Assembly (NCBI GenBank): GCA_965209065.1
Contig: OZ242373.1
Location: forward strand, 1,623,334 to 1,687,333
Direction: 5' to 3'
Length of the DNA stretch: 64,000 nucleotides
DNA from: CBDBUR01 sp965209065
GTDB taxonomy: Bacteria > Pseudomonadota > Alphaproteobacteria > JAPOUT01 > G958296285
Every line of letters begins with the position of its first letter. The stretch's first letter is position 1. Under the pieces are notes generated by a model. That model ran no database searches and was not told the origin of the DNA. It saw only the letters and a list, made by a program, of their open reading frames with translations. Positions 8,269-17,161 of this stretch are shown here, piece after piece. A program made the translations under genes and the position numbers.

Positions 8269-8969
8269 TGCGTTTTCTTTACTTATTGCTGTTCCACGCT
8301 ATTTTTAATTTTACAACGGCTATCGCCGCGATTATTTGTTTCTTCGTGTCTTTTCTGTCAAAAAAGATTTTGGTTAAAACGATTCACAAAGGGTGCAATT
8401 CTCTCTTGTGGCTATTGAAAGTGATGGTCGGCGTTGATTATGAAATTCAAGGCATTGAAAATATTCCCCAAGAACCATGCTTGTTTGCTTCTAAACACCA
8501 ATCAATGTGGGAAACGCTAATGCTCTATCGCTTTTTGCCGAATAGCGTGCCCATTGCTAAAAGAGAATTATTCCTCATTCCATTTTTTGGTTGGGCAATG
8601 CAAAGGGCGGACCTTATTTTTCTTGACCGCGGCGACAGCACGAAAGCCTTGCGCTCACTTATTAAAAAAAGCCAAGATCGCATTCAGCGAAAGATTTCCA
8701 TTATTATTTTTCCCGAAGGCACAAGGCGACCTGTCGGCGCGCCACCTGATTATAAAATTGGCGTGGCGGCACTTTATAAATATCTTGATGTGCCTTGTGT
8801 GCCTATCGCATTGAACTCAGGAAAATTTTTGCCGCGCAGGTCTTTTGAGCGTTATCGCGGCACGATTCAAGTGCGCATCTTGCCACCCATTCCTGCGGGA
8901 CTCAAGCGCGAAGAGTTTATGCCAACTCTACAAGAAGCAATAGAAACCGAAATGAAAAAAATTACTTAA
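8268..8969 (+). CDS. plsC: 1-acyl-sn-glycerol-3-phosphate acyltransferase
   Basis: About 233 aa. PlsC-family enzymes acylate lysophosphatidate at the inner membrane. It has one N-terminal membrane segment, then motif I ASKHQSMWET (HX4E where many members have HX4D; Glu is familiar in this subfamily), motif II PIAKRELFLIPFFGW, and motif III FPEGTRRPVG. Start chosen at 8268, where ATG overlaps the ftsX stop; a longer reading from 8205 lies inside ftsX. The 3' end overlaps the convergent tyrA by 8 bp. Confidence 0.94.
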   Translation: MRFLYLLLFHAIFNFTTAIAAIICFFVSFLSKKILVKTIHKGCNSLLWLLKVMVGVDYEIQGIENIPQEPCLFASKHQSMWETLMLYRFLPNSVPIAKRELFLIPFFGWAMQRADLIFLDRGDSTKALRSLIKKSQDRIQRKISIIIFPEGTRRPVGAPPDYKIGVAALYKYLDVPCVPIALNSGKFLPRRSFERYRGTIQVRILPPIPAGLKREEFMPTLQEAIETEMKKIT

Positions 8970-9867
8970 TTTTTTTCTCCGCCTCAATAATTAAAGCGCG
9001 GGTATCGCGTAATTTGCCGAAAAGCTCTTGAATAACATCGCCTTGATGGTTGTCAATCGCATCACGCAATAAAGTTAGCTCTTTGGTAAATCTATCTATC
9101 ATCTCTAACACCGCCGCCTGATTGCCAAGCAACACATCGCGCCACATCAGCGGGTCGGACGAAGCAAGCCGCGTGAAATCCTTAAACCCGCCACCGCTAT
9201 AATCAATAACTTCTTTGCGGTCAATGTCGGTTAGGTTTTGTGACGTTGCTATCATCGTCCAAGCAATAATGTGCGGCAAATGACTCGTCAAAGCCAACAC
9301 CCTGTCGTGATGAGCCGCCTCCATGCGCACGACACTCGAGCCTAAAGCCTGCCAGAACTGCTCCACTTTATCCAAAGCCTTGCCGTAAGCCGCCTTATCA
9401 TTGGCGTCATTTTGTAGCGGCGTTATAATACACCAGCGATTCTCAAAAAGCGTAGCGAACCCCGCGTCAATGCCCGAATGCTCCGTGCCCGCGATAGGGT
9501 GGGCAGGCACAAAAAAAATATTTTTATCCAAATGAGGCTTGATGTCTTCAATCGCCCGCACCTTGAACGAACCAACATCGCTGAGAATCGTGTTTTTTTT
9601 GAGATGAGGGACTATCTGCTTCGCAAGCGCGCCAAAAGTGCTCGGCGGCGAACATAACACCACGCAGTCAGCCTCTGCCACAGCTTCGGGCAGGCTGTCG
9701 CACATTTTATCCACAAGACCTAGCTCACGCGCGCGCTGCCTCGTTTGCGATGAAGGCGCGTAAGCAAGCACCCGCGCCGAAGACACCGCCTTTATTTTGC
9801 GCGCCAAAGAAGAACCGACCAACCCTAGCCCTATCAAAGCAATAGAAGAAAAAGGCAGGGCGGTCAT
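8962..9867 (-). CDS. tyrA: Prephenate/arogenate dehydrogenase
   Basis: 301 aa. NAD(P)-dependent oxidative decarboxylation of prephenate (or cyclohexadienyl substrates) in tyrosine synthesis. The N-terminal Rossmann motif is ALIGLGLVGSSLARKI. HPIAGTEHSGIDAG holds the catalytic His region, and SHLPHIIAW is the second active-site motif. There is no chorismate-mutase or ACT domain, so it is the monofunctional form. It overlaps hisC by 4 bp and is the last gene of the chorismate mutase-hisC-tyrA operon. Confidence 0.93.
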   Translation of the reverse strand: MTALPFSSIALIGLGLVGSSLARKIKAVSSARVLAYAPSSQTRQRARELGLVDKMCDSLPEAVAEADCVVLCSPPSTFGALAKQIVPHLKKNTILSDVGSFKVRAIEDIKPHLDKNIFFVPAHPIAGTEHSGIDAGFATLFENRWCIITPLQNDANDKAAYGKALDKVEQFWQALGSSVVRMEAAHHDRVLALTSHLPHIIAWTMIATSQNLTDIDRKEVIDYSGGGFKDFTRLASSDPLMWRDVLLGNQAAVLEMIDRFTKELTLLRDAIDNHQGDVIQELFGKLRDTRALIIEAEKKIK

Positions 9868-10955
9868 GGCTGCTTTTCCTCAAGGGCGTGAAAAAGTTTT
9901 ATCACTTTGCGATTCGTGCGCGCCGTGCCGAGGCTCATTCTTAAATAAGACTCTAAGCCGTATTCTTCCATTTGCCTTAACACAAAACCATTCTCTCCTA
10001 AAAAACGCCACGCCCTAGCCGCTTTGCTTTTGCTGCCAAAATCCAATAGTAAAAAATTAGCTTGCGCGTCTGTCGCGAGCAAAGGGGCGAGCGCCTGCTT
10101 CATCAAGCCAAGCCACTTTTTATTATGCGCTTGCGATTTTTTTATAAAGGCTTCATCTTTAAGCGCGGCAACCGCCGCTTTTAATGTTGGCGTTGGCACG
10201 TTAAAAGGTTGGCGAATGCGGTTGATGGCATCAGCAATGTTAGGCGGCATATAAGCCCAACCCAAGCGCACACTCGCGAGCCCGTAAATTTTAGAGAAAG
10301 TTCTTGTCATCACAACATTATCGCTTTGCTTGACAAGTTTAACGCCTGCATCGTAATCGTGCGCGGTCATATATTCGGCATAGGCAGAATCGATAACCAG
10401 TAAAATATCCGAGCGCAGTTTCGCGCGTAAAGTGTTGAGCTCATCAAAACTTAAATAAGTGCCTGTCGGGTTATTGGGATTGGCAAGAAGAACAATTTTC
10501 GTTTTGGCAGTCACTTTTTTTAGCAAGTCATCACACCTTGCGTGAAAGTTTTTTTCCACCGCGACAACCGGCACACCACCATTGGCACGAATGAGTGTCG
10601 GGTAAAGCGCGAAACCATATTTGGTATGAATGCCCTCGCCACCTTTATATAGGGCAAGCCGTGTCAATAATTGTAAAAGGTCATCGCTACCGCAACCGCA
10701 GATAATTTGATTCGCCGAAATTTTATGCTTCACCGCAAGGGCTTCGCGCAATTCTTGCGCCGAGCTTTCAGGGTAAAGGGAGAGCGCATCGCCTCGCGCC
10801 GCTTTTTTGAACGCGCGAACCGCTTTGGGACTCGTGCCTAAAGCCCCCTCGTTGGAAGAAAGTTTAATTGCGTGCTTGCGTCCGACAAAAGAACGCGCCC
10901 CGCCTTTATAAGGAGTGATTTTCAATAATTCTTTTGGCAATACAAATTTTTTCAT
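9864..10955 (-). CDS. hisC: Histidinol-phosphate / aromatic aminotransferase
   Basis: 363 aa, a class I/II PLP aminotransferase of the HisC branch. The PLP lysine is in TRTFSKIYGLASVRLGW, and LANPNNPTGTY is the conserved Asn-Pro motif. HisC-type enzymes act on imidazole acetol phosphate and often also on aromatic keto acids. Its position between a chorismate mutase and prephenate dehydrogenase suggests a role in Phe/Tyr transamination, as in many alphaproteobacteria (inference). Overlaps tyrA by 4 bp. Confidence 0.92.
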   Translation of the reverse strand: MKKFVLPKELLKITPYKGGARSFVGRKHAIKLSSNEGALGTSPKAVRAFKKAARGDALSLYPESSAQELREALAVKHKISANQIICGCGSDDLLQLLTRLALYKGGEGIHTKYGFALYPTLIRANGGVPVVAVEKNFHARCDDLLKKVTAKTKIVLLANPNNPTGTYLSFDELNTLRAKLRSDILLVIDSAYAEYMTAHDYDAGVKLVKQSDNVVMTRTFSKIYGLASVRLGWAYMPPNIADAINRIRQPFNVPTPTLKAAVAALKDEAFIKKSQAHNKKWLGLMKQALAPLLATDAQANFLLLDFGSKSKAARAWRFLGENGFVLRQMEEYGLESYLRMSLGTARTNRKVIKLFHALEEKQP

Positions 10956-10970
10956 TTATTTAACTGATAT

Positions 10971-11678
10971 TTAATTGACATCTATTGGCGCGGCAAAGCA
11001 GCCTAAAAATTTTTCATCTTTTTTAACTTGCTCTTTTGTCATAAAGCCTCTTTTGATAATAAGTTTTTTATTTTTAAGCACAAGCGCGCGGTCATCTCCT
11101 GTTTCCTCAGGGGTAAGGCGCGCGAGAATATAAAGCGGGAAGGCTTTGTCCTTTTTGAGATAACTCCAGCGCGCGACAACATAAATGCCTTCGGGCATCT
11201 TTTGCCATAAAGTCGCAGGGCTATCGCACGGCACAAACCCAATCATCGCGCCTCTCCGCGAATTTACCCGCACATCTAACAGCGCAGTAAAAAGCGCTTT
11301 AGGCGTAGAGAAAACCTCAATAGAGCTACCTCCGCCCGCCCACGCCGCCGCGCTCGCAAGGGCAGCCGCCTGATGGCTCTTCGCCCACAAACCAAAGCGA
11401 TGGGCTTGCTGTAAATTCAGCGATGCCGATATTATCTGCCGCCAAATATAAACAATAAGGCTCGGCGCCACGCGCCCGCGTTTGAGCAGCTTGCCGATTA
11501 AGCTCGCTTCGCGCGCAGGACGAAAGAGATTCTCACGCTGTCGCGTGTCCTCACGCCCCTGCGTGCGCTTGAGACCCGCTAAAGAGCGAACCAATCCTAG
11601 CCGCCGCTCTAAACCTCGATAGAGCTCCCCGTCTATCTTGTCTATTTCAGCCCGAATTTTATCCAATTCTTTTGTCAT
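10971..11678 (-). CDS. AroQ-type chorismate mutase with C-terminal extension
   Basis: 235 aa. Residues about 1-95 are the all-helical AroQ domain: LDKIRAEIDKIDGELYRGL, then RRLGLVRSLAGLK and the REASLIGKLLKRG helix, converting chorismate to prephenate. Residues about 105-235 form a second domain not present in minimal AroQ. It contains a GAMIGFVPCDSPATLW stretch and a hydrophobic beta-rich segment, but no ACT or prephenate dehydratase motif. First gene of the operon with hisC and tyrA. The separate pheA at 17.2-18.0 kb supplies the dehydratase. Confidence 0.88.
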   Translation of the reverse strand: MTKELDKIRAEIDKIDGELYRGLERRLGLVRSLAGLKRTQGREDTRQRENLFRPAREASLIGKLLKRGRVAPSLIVYIWRQIISASLNLQQAHRFGLWAKSHQAAALASAAAWAGGGSSIEVFSTPKALFTALLDVRVNSRRGAMIGFVPCDSPATLWQKMPEGIYVVARWSYLKKDKAFPLYILARLTPEETGDDRALVLKNKKLIIKRGFMTKEQVKKDEKFLGCFAAPIDVN

Positions 11679-11726
11679 TACTTGCTATTCTTAATGGGCA
11701 TTGGTTAAAAAAGAAAGACTATTATA

Positions 11727-12839
11727 ATGACACAACACCAAATAGAACATTTTGACACGCCTTTGGCGCTCGATAGCGGGAAAAGCTTGCCGTCCTTTGA
11801 TATTGCCTATCAAACTTACGGGCGTCTCAATGGCGACAAGAGCAATGCGGTTTTGGTCTGCCATGGGCTGACGCTCGACCAATACGCCGCCCAAGAACAC
11901 CCCAGCACAGGCAAGCAAGGCTGGTGGGCAGATATGATAGGCGCGGGAAAGGCGCTCGATACCGATAGGCTTTTTGTTATTTGCTCTAATGTTATTGGCG
12001 GCTGTATGGGTTCGTCAGGACCCAATTCTCTTAACCCCCAAGGCGAAATTTATGGCTTGAGCTTCCCGACCGTCACGATTGCCGATATGGTGCGCGCGCA
12101 AGCCGCCTTGGTTGATAGGCTCGGTATAGAACAACTGCTTGCGGTTATCGGCGGCTCTATGGGAGGTATGCAGGTGCTGCAGTGGGCAAGCGTCTATCCC
12201 GATAGAATTTTTTCGGCGATTCCAATTGCGACATCACCGAGACACTCGGCGCAAAACATCGCTTTTCACGAAGTCGGGCGACAAGCGATTATGGCTGATG
12301 GCAACTGGGCGGGGGGAAAATATTATGAAGATAATCTCAAGCCGACCAAAGGGCTGTCGGTTGCGCGTATGGCGGCTCACATTACCTATATGTCGCAAGA
12401 TGCGCTCGCGCAAAAATTTGGTCGCGACCTACAAGACCGCGATAAAATTACCTACGGCTTCGATGCCGATTTCCAAATAGAATCTTACTTGCGCCATCAG
12501 GGAATGACCTTTGTCGATAGGTTTGATGCCAATAGCTACTTATATATTACGCGCGCGATGGATTATTTCGACCTCGCGGAGGATTATGGCGGCAATCTTA
12601 TTAAAGCATTTGAGAAAGTAGATGCTAGGTTTTGTGTTATTTCTTTTACCAGCGATTGGTTGTTTCCGACAAGTGAAAGTCGTCAAATTGTTCGCGCGCT
12701 CAATGGCAATGGCGTGGATGTGAGCTTTGTTGAAATATCAAGCGATAAAGGACACGACGCCTTTTTGCTAGATGAACCCGAAATGATGTCTGTCTTAAAA
12801 GGGTTTATGGATGCCTCCGCTAAAAATAAGGGAATATAA
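11727..12839 (+). CDS. metX: Homoserine O-acyltransferase MetX
   Basis: 370 aa, an alpha/beta hydrolase that O-acylates homoserine at the start of methionine synthesis. The nucleophile elbow is GGSMGGMQVLQW. The catalytic Asp region is FTSDWLFPTSESRQIV and the His is in DKGHDAFLLD. VCHGLT and the CSNVIGGCMGSSGP oxyanion loop are also typical. Acetyl- versus succinyl-specificity cannot be decided from this reading. It is divergent from the chorismate mutase gene across 48 bp, with no room for a SAM riboswitch. metW follows 1 bp later. Confidence 0.95.
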   Translation: MTQHQIEHFDTPLALDSGKSLPSFDIAYQTYGRLNGDKSNAVLVCHGLTLDQYAAQEHPSTGKQGWWADMIGAGKALDTDRLFVICSNVIGGCMGSSGPNSLNPQGEIYGLSFPTVTIADMVRAQAALVDRLGIEQLLAVIGGSMGGMQVLQWASVYPDRIFSAIPIATSPRHSAQNIAFHEVGRQAIMADGNWAGGKYYEDNLKPTKGLSVARMAAHITYMSQDALAQKFGRDLQDRDKITYGFDADFQIESYLRHQGMTFVDRFDANSYLYITRAMDYFDLAEDYGGNLIKAFEKVDARFCVISFTSDWLFPTSESRQIVRALNGNGVDVSFVEISSDKGHDAFLLDEPEMMSVLKGFMDASAKNKGI

Positions 12840-12840
12840 A

Positions 12841-13482
12841 ATGACAAGACCTTCACCACCTCTGCCAAAACGTATAGATTTAGAAATCATCGCCGCTCAA
12901 GTGAAACGGGGGAGTCGCGTTTTGGATATAGGTTGCGGCAATGGCGCCCTACTCGCACTGCTAGAAGAAAAACGTAATGTGCGCGGTTGCGGTATCGAAC
13001 TTAGCTCCAACGGCGTGAGCGCTTGTGTCGCGCGCGGGCTTAACGTTATTAAGGGCGATGCCGAAACCGAACTACAAACCTATCCCGATAAGGCTTTCGA
13101 TTACGTTATTTTAAGCCATACCATTCAAGCAATGCACCAACCCGCTGCGGTGCTAGAACAGATGTTGCGTGTCGGGGAAGCGGCTATCATTTCTTTGCCG
13201 AATTTTGGCTTCTGGCGCGTGCGCTTTTACCTCTTGTTTTATGGACGTATGCCCCTATCTTCGCTTCTGCCCTATAGCTGGCACGATAGCCCCAACATTC
13301 ACCTCTGCACGATAAAAGATTTTATCCTCTTGGTTAAAGAGATGAATCTAAACATTGTCCGTTTTCTGCCCCTGTCGGAGACGCGCATAAAAAAATGGCT
13401 GCGTTTTATATCTCTAGCGAATTGGCTTGCACCCCAAGCAATTTTTGTTCTAGAATCAAAAGAAAGGAGACCAAATGCTTGA
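12841..13482 (+). CDS. metW: MetW methyltransferase-fold protein
   Basis: About 213 aa. The SAM-binding motif VLDIGCGNGALLALLE and the family-specific VILSHTIQAMHQPAAVLEQM and FGFWRVRFYLLFYGRMP are characteristic of MetW, which pairs with MetX in methionine synthesis in alpha- and betaproteobacteria. Start set at 12841, 1 bp after the metX stop; the in-frame ATG at 12811 lies within metX. The 3' end overlaps gloB by 8 bp, giving a metX-metW-gloB operon. Confidence 0.94.
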   Translation: MTRPSPPLPKRIDLEIIAAQVKRGSRVLDIGCGNGALLALLEEKRNVRGCGIELSSNGVSACVARGLNVIKGDAETELQTYPDKAFDYVILSHTIQAMHQPAAVLEQMLRVGEAAIISLPNFGFWRVRFYLLFYGRMPLSSLLPYSWHDSPNIHLCTIKDFILLVKEMNLNIVRFLPLSETRIKKWLRFISLANWLAPQAIFVLESKERRPNA

Positions 13483-14239
13483 AGTTTATCAATTCCCATG
13501 CTTGATGGATAACTACGGCTATCTTGTTCACGAGCCTAAGGAAAACAAAACCGCCGCGGTCGATACGCCCGACCCCGACAAAATAATGGAAGCTCTCGAG
13601 CATAAGGGCTGGCAGCTGGATTATATTTTTAATACCCACCACCACTTTGACCACACCGGCGGCAACACAGAGCTTAAAGAAAAAACTGGCTGCCAGATTA
13701 TTGGACCCCAAGCTGAAGCCGATAAAATTCCCACTTTGGATAAAGCCATCGGGGAAAAGGACCGCGTGAAATTTGGCGCACAAGAAGCGCAGATTTTTGA
13801 AGTGCCCGGTCATACCTTGGGGCATATCGCTTATTATTTTGCCGAGTCGCAAATTATATTTGTCGGTGATACGCTTTTTGTTTTGGGCTGCGGACGCCTG
13901 TTTGAAGGCACGCCCCTCCAAATGTGGGCGTCTTTACAAAAGCTGATGGCGCTGCCCGATAACACCACCATCTATTGCGCGCACGAATATACCCAAGCCA
14001 ACGCTCAATTTGCTTTGAGCGTTGAACCCAAAAATCAAGCGCTCGTTGAACGCGCCGCCGAAATTGACACGCTGCGCGCCGCAGGAAAACCAACCGTGCC
14101 AACAACGCTAAAGCAGGAAAAAGAAACCAACCCCTTTTTACGCCCGATGAGTGCCGAAATACAAAAAGAATTGAACCTCGTTGGCGCGCAAGAGGTTGAT
14201 GTCTTTGCCGAAACACGTAAGCGCAAAGACAAAGCCTAA
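13475..14239 (+). CDS. gloB: Hydroxyacylglutathione hydrolase (glyoxalase II)
   Basis: 254 aa, metallo-beta-lactamase fold. It hydrolyses S-lactoylglutathione to lactate and glutathione. The binuclear metal site is visible: THHHFDHTGGN (13625-13665 region), PGHTLGHIAYYF, VGDTLFVLGCGRLFEG and CAHEYT. The C-terminal HAGH domain ends NPFLRP plus a short helix. RBS GGAG lies just upstream of the ATG inside the metW end. Confidence 0.95.
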   Translation: MLEVYQFPCLMDNYGYLVHEPKENKTAAVDTPDPDKIMEALEHKGWQLDYIFNTHHHFDHTGGNTELKEKTGCQIIGPQAEADKIPTLDKAIGEKDRVKFGAQEAQIFEVPGHTLGHIAYYFAESQIIFVGDTLFVLGCGRLFEGTPLQMWASLQKLMALPDNTTIYCAHEYTQANAQFALSVEPKNQALVERAAEIDTLRAAGKPTVPTTLKQEKETNPFLRPMSAEIQKELNLVGAQEVDVFAETRKRKDKA

Positions 14240-14247
14240 AGACGAAA

Positions 14248-14865
14248 TTAAAAAGGACGGCGCGCGCGCATCGCGTCTGCTATGGTGCCGTCGTCCATAT
14301 ATTCTAACGCGCTACCCATCGGTAGCCCACGCGCAAGGCGAGTGAGCGCGATGTCTTTACCCGCAAGCCGCTCGGCGAGGTAGTGCGCGGTCGCCTGCCC
14401 TTCGAGAGTCGCGTTGGTTGCCAAAATAACCTCGCGGACAAAAGAGCCTTCAAGTCGTTTAAGCAATTTTTCTATAGTGAGATTTTCAGGTCCCACGCCT
14501 TCCAGCGCGTTGAGGACTCCGCCAAGAACATGATAAAGTCCGCGATGGGCACTCGCGCGCTCTAACGCCCACACATCTGTTGTCTCTTCCACCACGCATA
14601 GCATAGATTGCTCGCGCTTTGGATTGGCGCAGATAACACAAGGGCTTTTCGTTGAAAGCAAACAGCAAAGCTCGCAAAAAATAATCCGCTCTTTTAATTG
14701 CGATAGGGTTTCGCTAAGAGGATAAAGTAAATTTTCTTTATGAGAAAGCAAGTAAAGTGCCGCACGCCTTGCCGAGCGCGGTCCCATGTTCGGTAACCGC
14801 GATAAAAGCTCTATCAAAATATCTATTTGAGGGTCACGCACCTGAAAGGTATTAATCCCGCTCAA
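14248..14865 (-). CDS. recR: Recombination protein RecR
   Basis: 205 aa. RecR works with RecF/RecO in gap repair. The N-terminal helix-hairpin-helix LSRLPNMGPRSARRAALYLL, the four-Cys zinc motif in FCELCCLLSTKSPCVICANP, the Toprim motif LCVVEETTDVWALERA, and the C-terminal Walker-B-like segment LTRLARGLPMGSALEYMDDG are all recognisable. It overlaps the end of dnaX by 14 bp. The ybaB gene that often sits between dnaX and recR is absent. Confidence 0.95.
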   Translation of the reverse strand: MSGINTFQVRDPQIDILIELLSRLPNMGPRSARRAALYLLSHKENLLYPLSETLSQLKERIIFCELCCLLSTKSPCVICANPKREQSMLCVVEETTDVWALERASAHRGLYHVLGGVLNALEGVGPENLTIEKLLKRLEGSFVREVILATNATLEGQATAHYLAERLAGKDIALTRLARGLPMGSALEYMDDGTIADAMRARRPF

Positions 14866-16189
14866 TAATTTTAGCGCCGGGGAAGTGCGCTAAAACCTCA
14901 TCAACTACATCTGGTTTTTTCATCGCTTGCGTTTCTTCTTGTTGGCTCTCTCGCTCTAAAGCCGCCGCGAGCTCTTGGACGCTTGGCAGGGTTTGCGCAT
15001 GCGTGATACGCACGATAGCCATCTCCGCCGCTTTATAAACATCAGGCGCTAAACGTGCCTCCTCCAAACCCTTGAGCAACATCTGCCAAATGAGCGCAAG
15101 GCTTTCTAAAGATAAGGTTTCCGCCATCTGTGCGGCGCGCGCGCGCTCATTGCTTGCAAGCTGATAGTCCTCTTGGTGCGCGCCAGAAAGTTTGCGCTTT
15201 GTCAAAAAATGCGTTAAATCAGCGCAGTCGCTTAATATCAGTAGAGGGTCGGCGCCGTAATCAAACCGCTTCTGTAAATCTGCTAAAGCCGCGTCAGGCT
15301 TGCCGCTCACAATATGGTCAAACAAATCTAACAGTTCGGCGCGACCCGCTAAGCCTAACATCACTTTTACGCTCTCTTCTGTAATTTTATTGTCGCTTTC
15401 ATTGCTATAGGCAATGGCTTGGTCTAAAAGCGAAAGCGCATCACGCGCCGAGCCCTCCGCCGCGCGCGCCAACAGAGGCAAAGCACTTTCCTCCGCTTTT
15501 ATATTTTCTTTTTCTAATACGTGACTCAATAAATGATGCGTTTCTTCTAGCGTTAGTCGGCGCAAATCAAATCGCTGGCAACGCGATAAAATTGTAACCG
15601 GCACTTTACGAATTTCTGTTGTTGCGAAAATAAACATCACGTGGTCGGGCGGCTCTTCCAATGTCTTTAGCAAACCATTGAACGCCGCTGTCGAAAGCAT
15701 ATGCACTTCGTCAATAATATAAATTTTCTTGCGCGCCATCACCGGACGATAGGCTAAACTATCAATGATTTCGCGAATATCGGCAATGCCCGTGCGCGAT
15801 GCCGCGTCAATCTCTATCACGTCAGGGTGACGCGACTCTAAAATATCACGACACTGGGGCGTTATCTCCGCCATCTCTATGCTCGTTTTCGCTTCGCCCT
15901 TTAGCGTGTAATTGAGTGCGCGCGCGATAATACGCGCACTGGTCGTTTTTCCAACGCCGCGCATACCAGTTAGCATAATCGCGTGCGGTATGCGATTGCG
16001 CTCAAAAGCATTGCCGAGAATACGCACCATCGCCTCCTGCCCGATAAGCTGGGTGAAATTTATCGGACGATACTTGCGCGCTAAAACTAAATAAGCCCCT
16101 TGCTTTTCGTCAGGCTCAAACAGCGCGCCCCCACTCTCTGCAGGGCTGCTCGCCAAATCATCTGCCAATAAATTGGATTGATCGCTCAT
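14852..16189 (-). CDS. dnaX: DNA polymerase III subunit gamma/tau (short form)
   Basis: 445 aa, the clamp-loader ATPase. LARKYRPINFTQLIGQE opens the AAA+ domain; Walker A is TGMRGVGKTTSARI, Walker B IYIIDEVHMLSTAAFNGLLKTLEEPP, and the SRC arginine finger is ILSRCQRFDLRR. Only one Cys remains (ITPQCRDI) of the four zinc ligands of E. coli DnaX; I recall the same loss in other alphaproteobacteria. The protein ends soon after domain III, so the long tau tail that binds polymerase and helicase is much reduced (many relatives exceed 550 aa). Overlaps recR by 14 bp. Confidence 0.94.
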   Translation of the reverse strand: MSDQSNLLADDLASSPAESGGALFEPDEKQGAYLVLARKYRPINFTQLIGQEAMVRILGNAFERNRIPHAIMLTGMRGVGKTTSARIIARALNYTLKGEAKTSIEMAEITPQCRDILESRHPDVIEIDAASRTGIADIREIIDSLAYRPVMARKKIYIIDEVHMLSTAAFNGLLKTLEEPPDHVMFIFATTEIRKVPVTILSRCQRFDLRRLTLEETHHLLSHVLEKENIKAEESALPLLARAAEGSARDALSLLDQAIAYSNESDNKITEESVKVMLGLAGRAELLDLFDHIVSGKPDAALADLQKRFDYGADPLLILSDCADLTHFLTKRKLSGAHQEDYQLASNERARAAQMAETLSLESLALIWQMLLKGLEEARLAPDVYKAAEMAIVRITHAQTLPSVQELAAALERESQQEETQAMKKPDVVDEVLAHFPGAKIIERD

Positions 16190-16252
16190 TCTGTCTCCGA
16201 ATTTATTTATTATAACCTATATTTTTCAAGCTAATTGTAGCAATATGATTCT

Positions 16253-17152
16253 ATGAGCCAAGATTTAGCAAATATATTCGCAAATAGCCCTTTAGATAGG
16301 GCAACGCACCGCCGCCGCCAAGATAGCTGGCTAGAGCAAGCCGAGAAAGAGGGCTTCGTCTTGCCCCTATGGCGCGGGCAAATATTCGCGCCCTCGCCAA
16401 AAGAAATAGGCTTCTTGCGCGCGGGACTTGTTAAGCCGCTAAGCCAGATAGGGCACATTTTTCTAGGGCTAGACAAAAAAGATAAATCCTATTTCGCGTG
16501 CACTTTGGACGACCACAAAGAACCAACCGACCTCCTTGCGATGGGAGAGTTTTTAGATTTACGTGTGCTCGCCGCTCAAGTTTCTGCCGACGACATCGCT
16601 ATCGCCGCGCAAGCCCGCGCCCTGAGCGAGTGGCATAAAAACCATATTTTCTGCTCTCGATGTGGTGCGCCAACCAGCGCCCTCGAGGCAGGGCATAAAC
16701 GATTCTGTCAAGCATGCCAGATAGAGCATTTTCCGAGAACTGACCCCGTCGTCATTATGATGATAACGCTCGGTGAGCGCGCTTTCTTAGGACGGCAAGC
16801 AAGCTGGCCTAAAGGATTCTATTCCGCCTTAGCAGGATTTATCGAGCCCGGCGAAACCATCGAGGAAGCCGTTCAACGCGAAAGTTTTGAGGAAGCTAAA
16901 ATTGAAATTGTCAAAACGGCTTATCACTCTACCCAGCCGTGGCCCTACCCCTATTCTTTGATGATTGGCTGCTTTGCCGAAGCGGCGAGCGAAGACTTCC
17001 AAGTCGATAAGGAAGAGATAGAAGCCGGCAGGTGGTTTGAGCGACAAGAGTTAAAAGAAATGTTGGAGGGGTCGCGCCAAACAGAATTTCATTTGCCCCC
17101 GCCGCTCGCGATTGCCCATCGTTTGATTCACGCCTTTGCTTTTGATACTTAA
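16253..17152 (+). CDS. nudC: NAD(H) pyrophosphatase / NADH-capped RNA decapping Nudix enzyme
   Basis: 299 aa. NudC hydrolyses NADH to NMNH and AMP and removes NAD caps from RNA. The central zinc ribbon is FCSRCGAPTS...RFCQAC (four Cys). The Nudix box is GFIEPGETIEEAVQRESFEE; the Gly of the canonical final EExGU is replaced by Lys (EEAKI), a small deviation that keeps the catalytic Glu residues. The NudC-specific SQPWPxPxS motif appears as TQPWPYPYSLM. Convergent with pheA, 9 bp apart. Confidence 0.94.
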   Translation: MSQDLANIFANSPLDRATHRRRQDSWLEQAEKEGFVLPLWRGQIFAPSPKEIGFLRAGLVKPLSQIGHIFLGLDKKDKSYFACTLDDHKEPTDLLAMGEFLDLRVLAAQVSADDIAIAAQARALSEWHKNHIFCSRCGAPTSALEAGHKRFCQACQIEHFPRTDPVVIMMITLGERAFLGRQASWPKGFYSALAGFIEPGETIEEAVQRESFEEAKIEIVKTAYHSTQPWPYPYSLMIGCFAEAASEDFQVDKEEIEAGRWFERQELKEMLEGSRQTEFHLPPPLAIAHRLIHAFAFDT

Positions 17153-17161
17153 CGTTTATAT

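Noticed and set aside
11679..11727. Possible SAM riboswitch before metX
   Set aside because: Only 48 bp separates the divergent genes and no paired structure fits.
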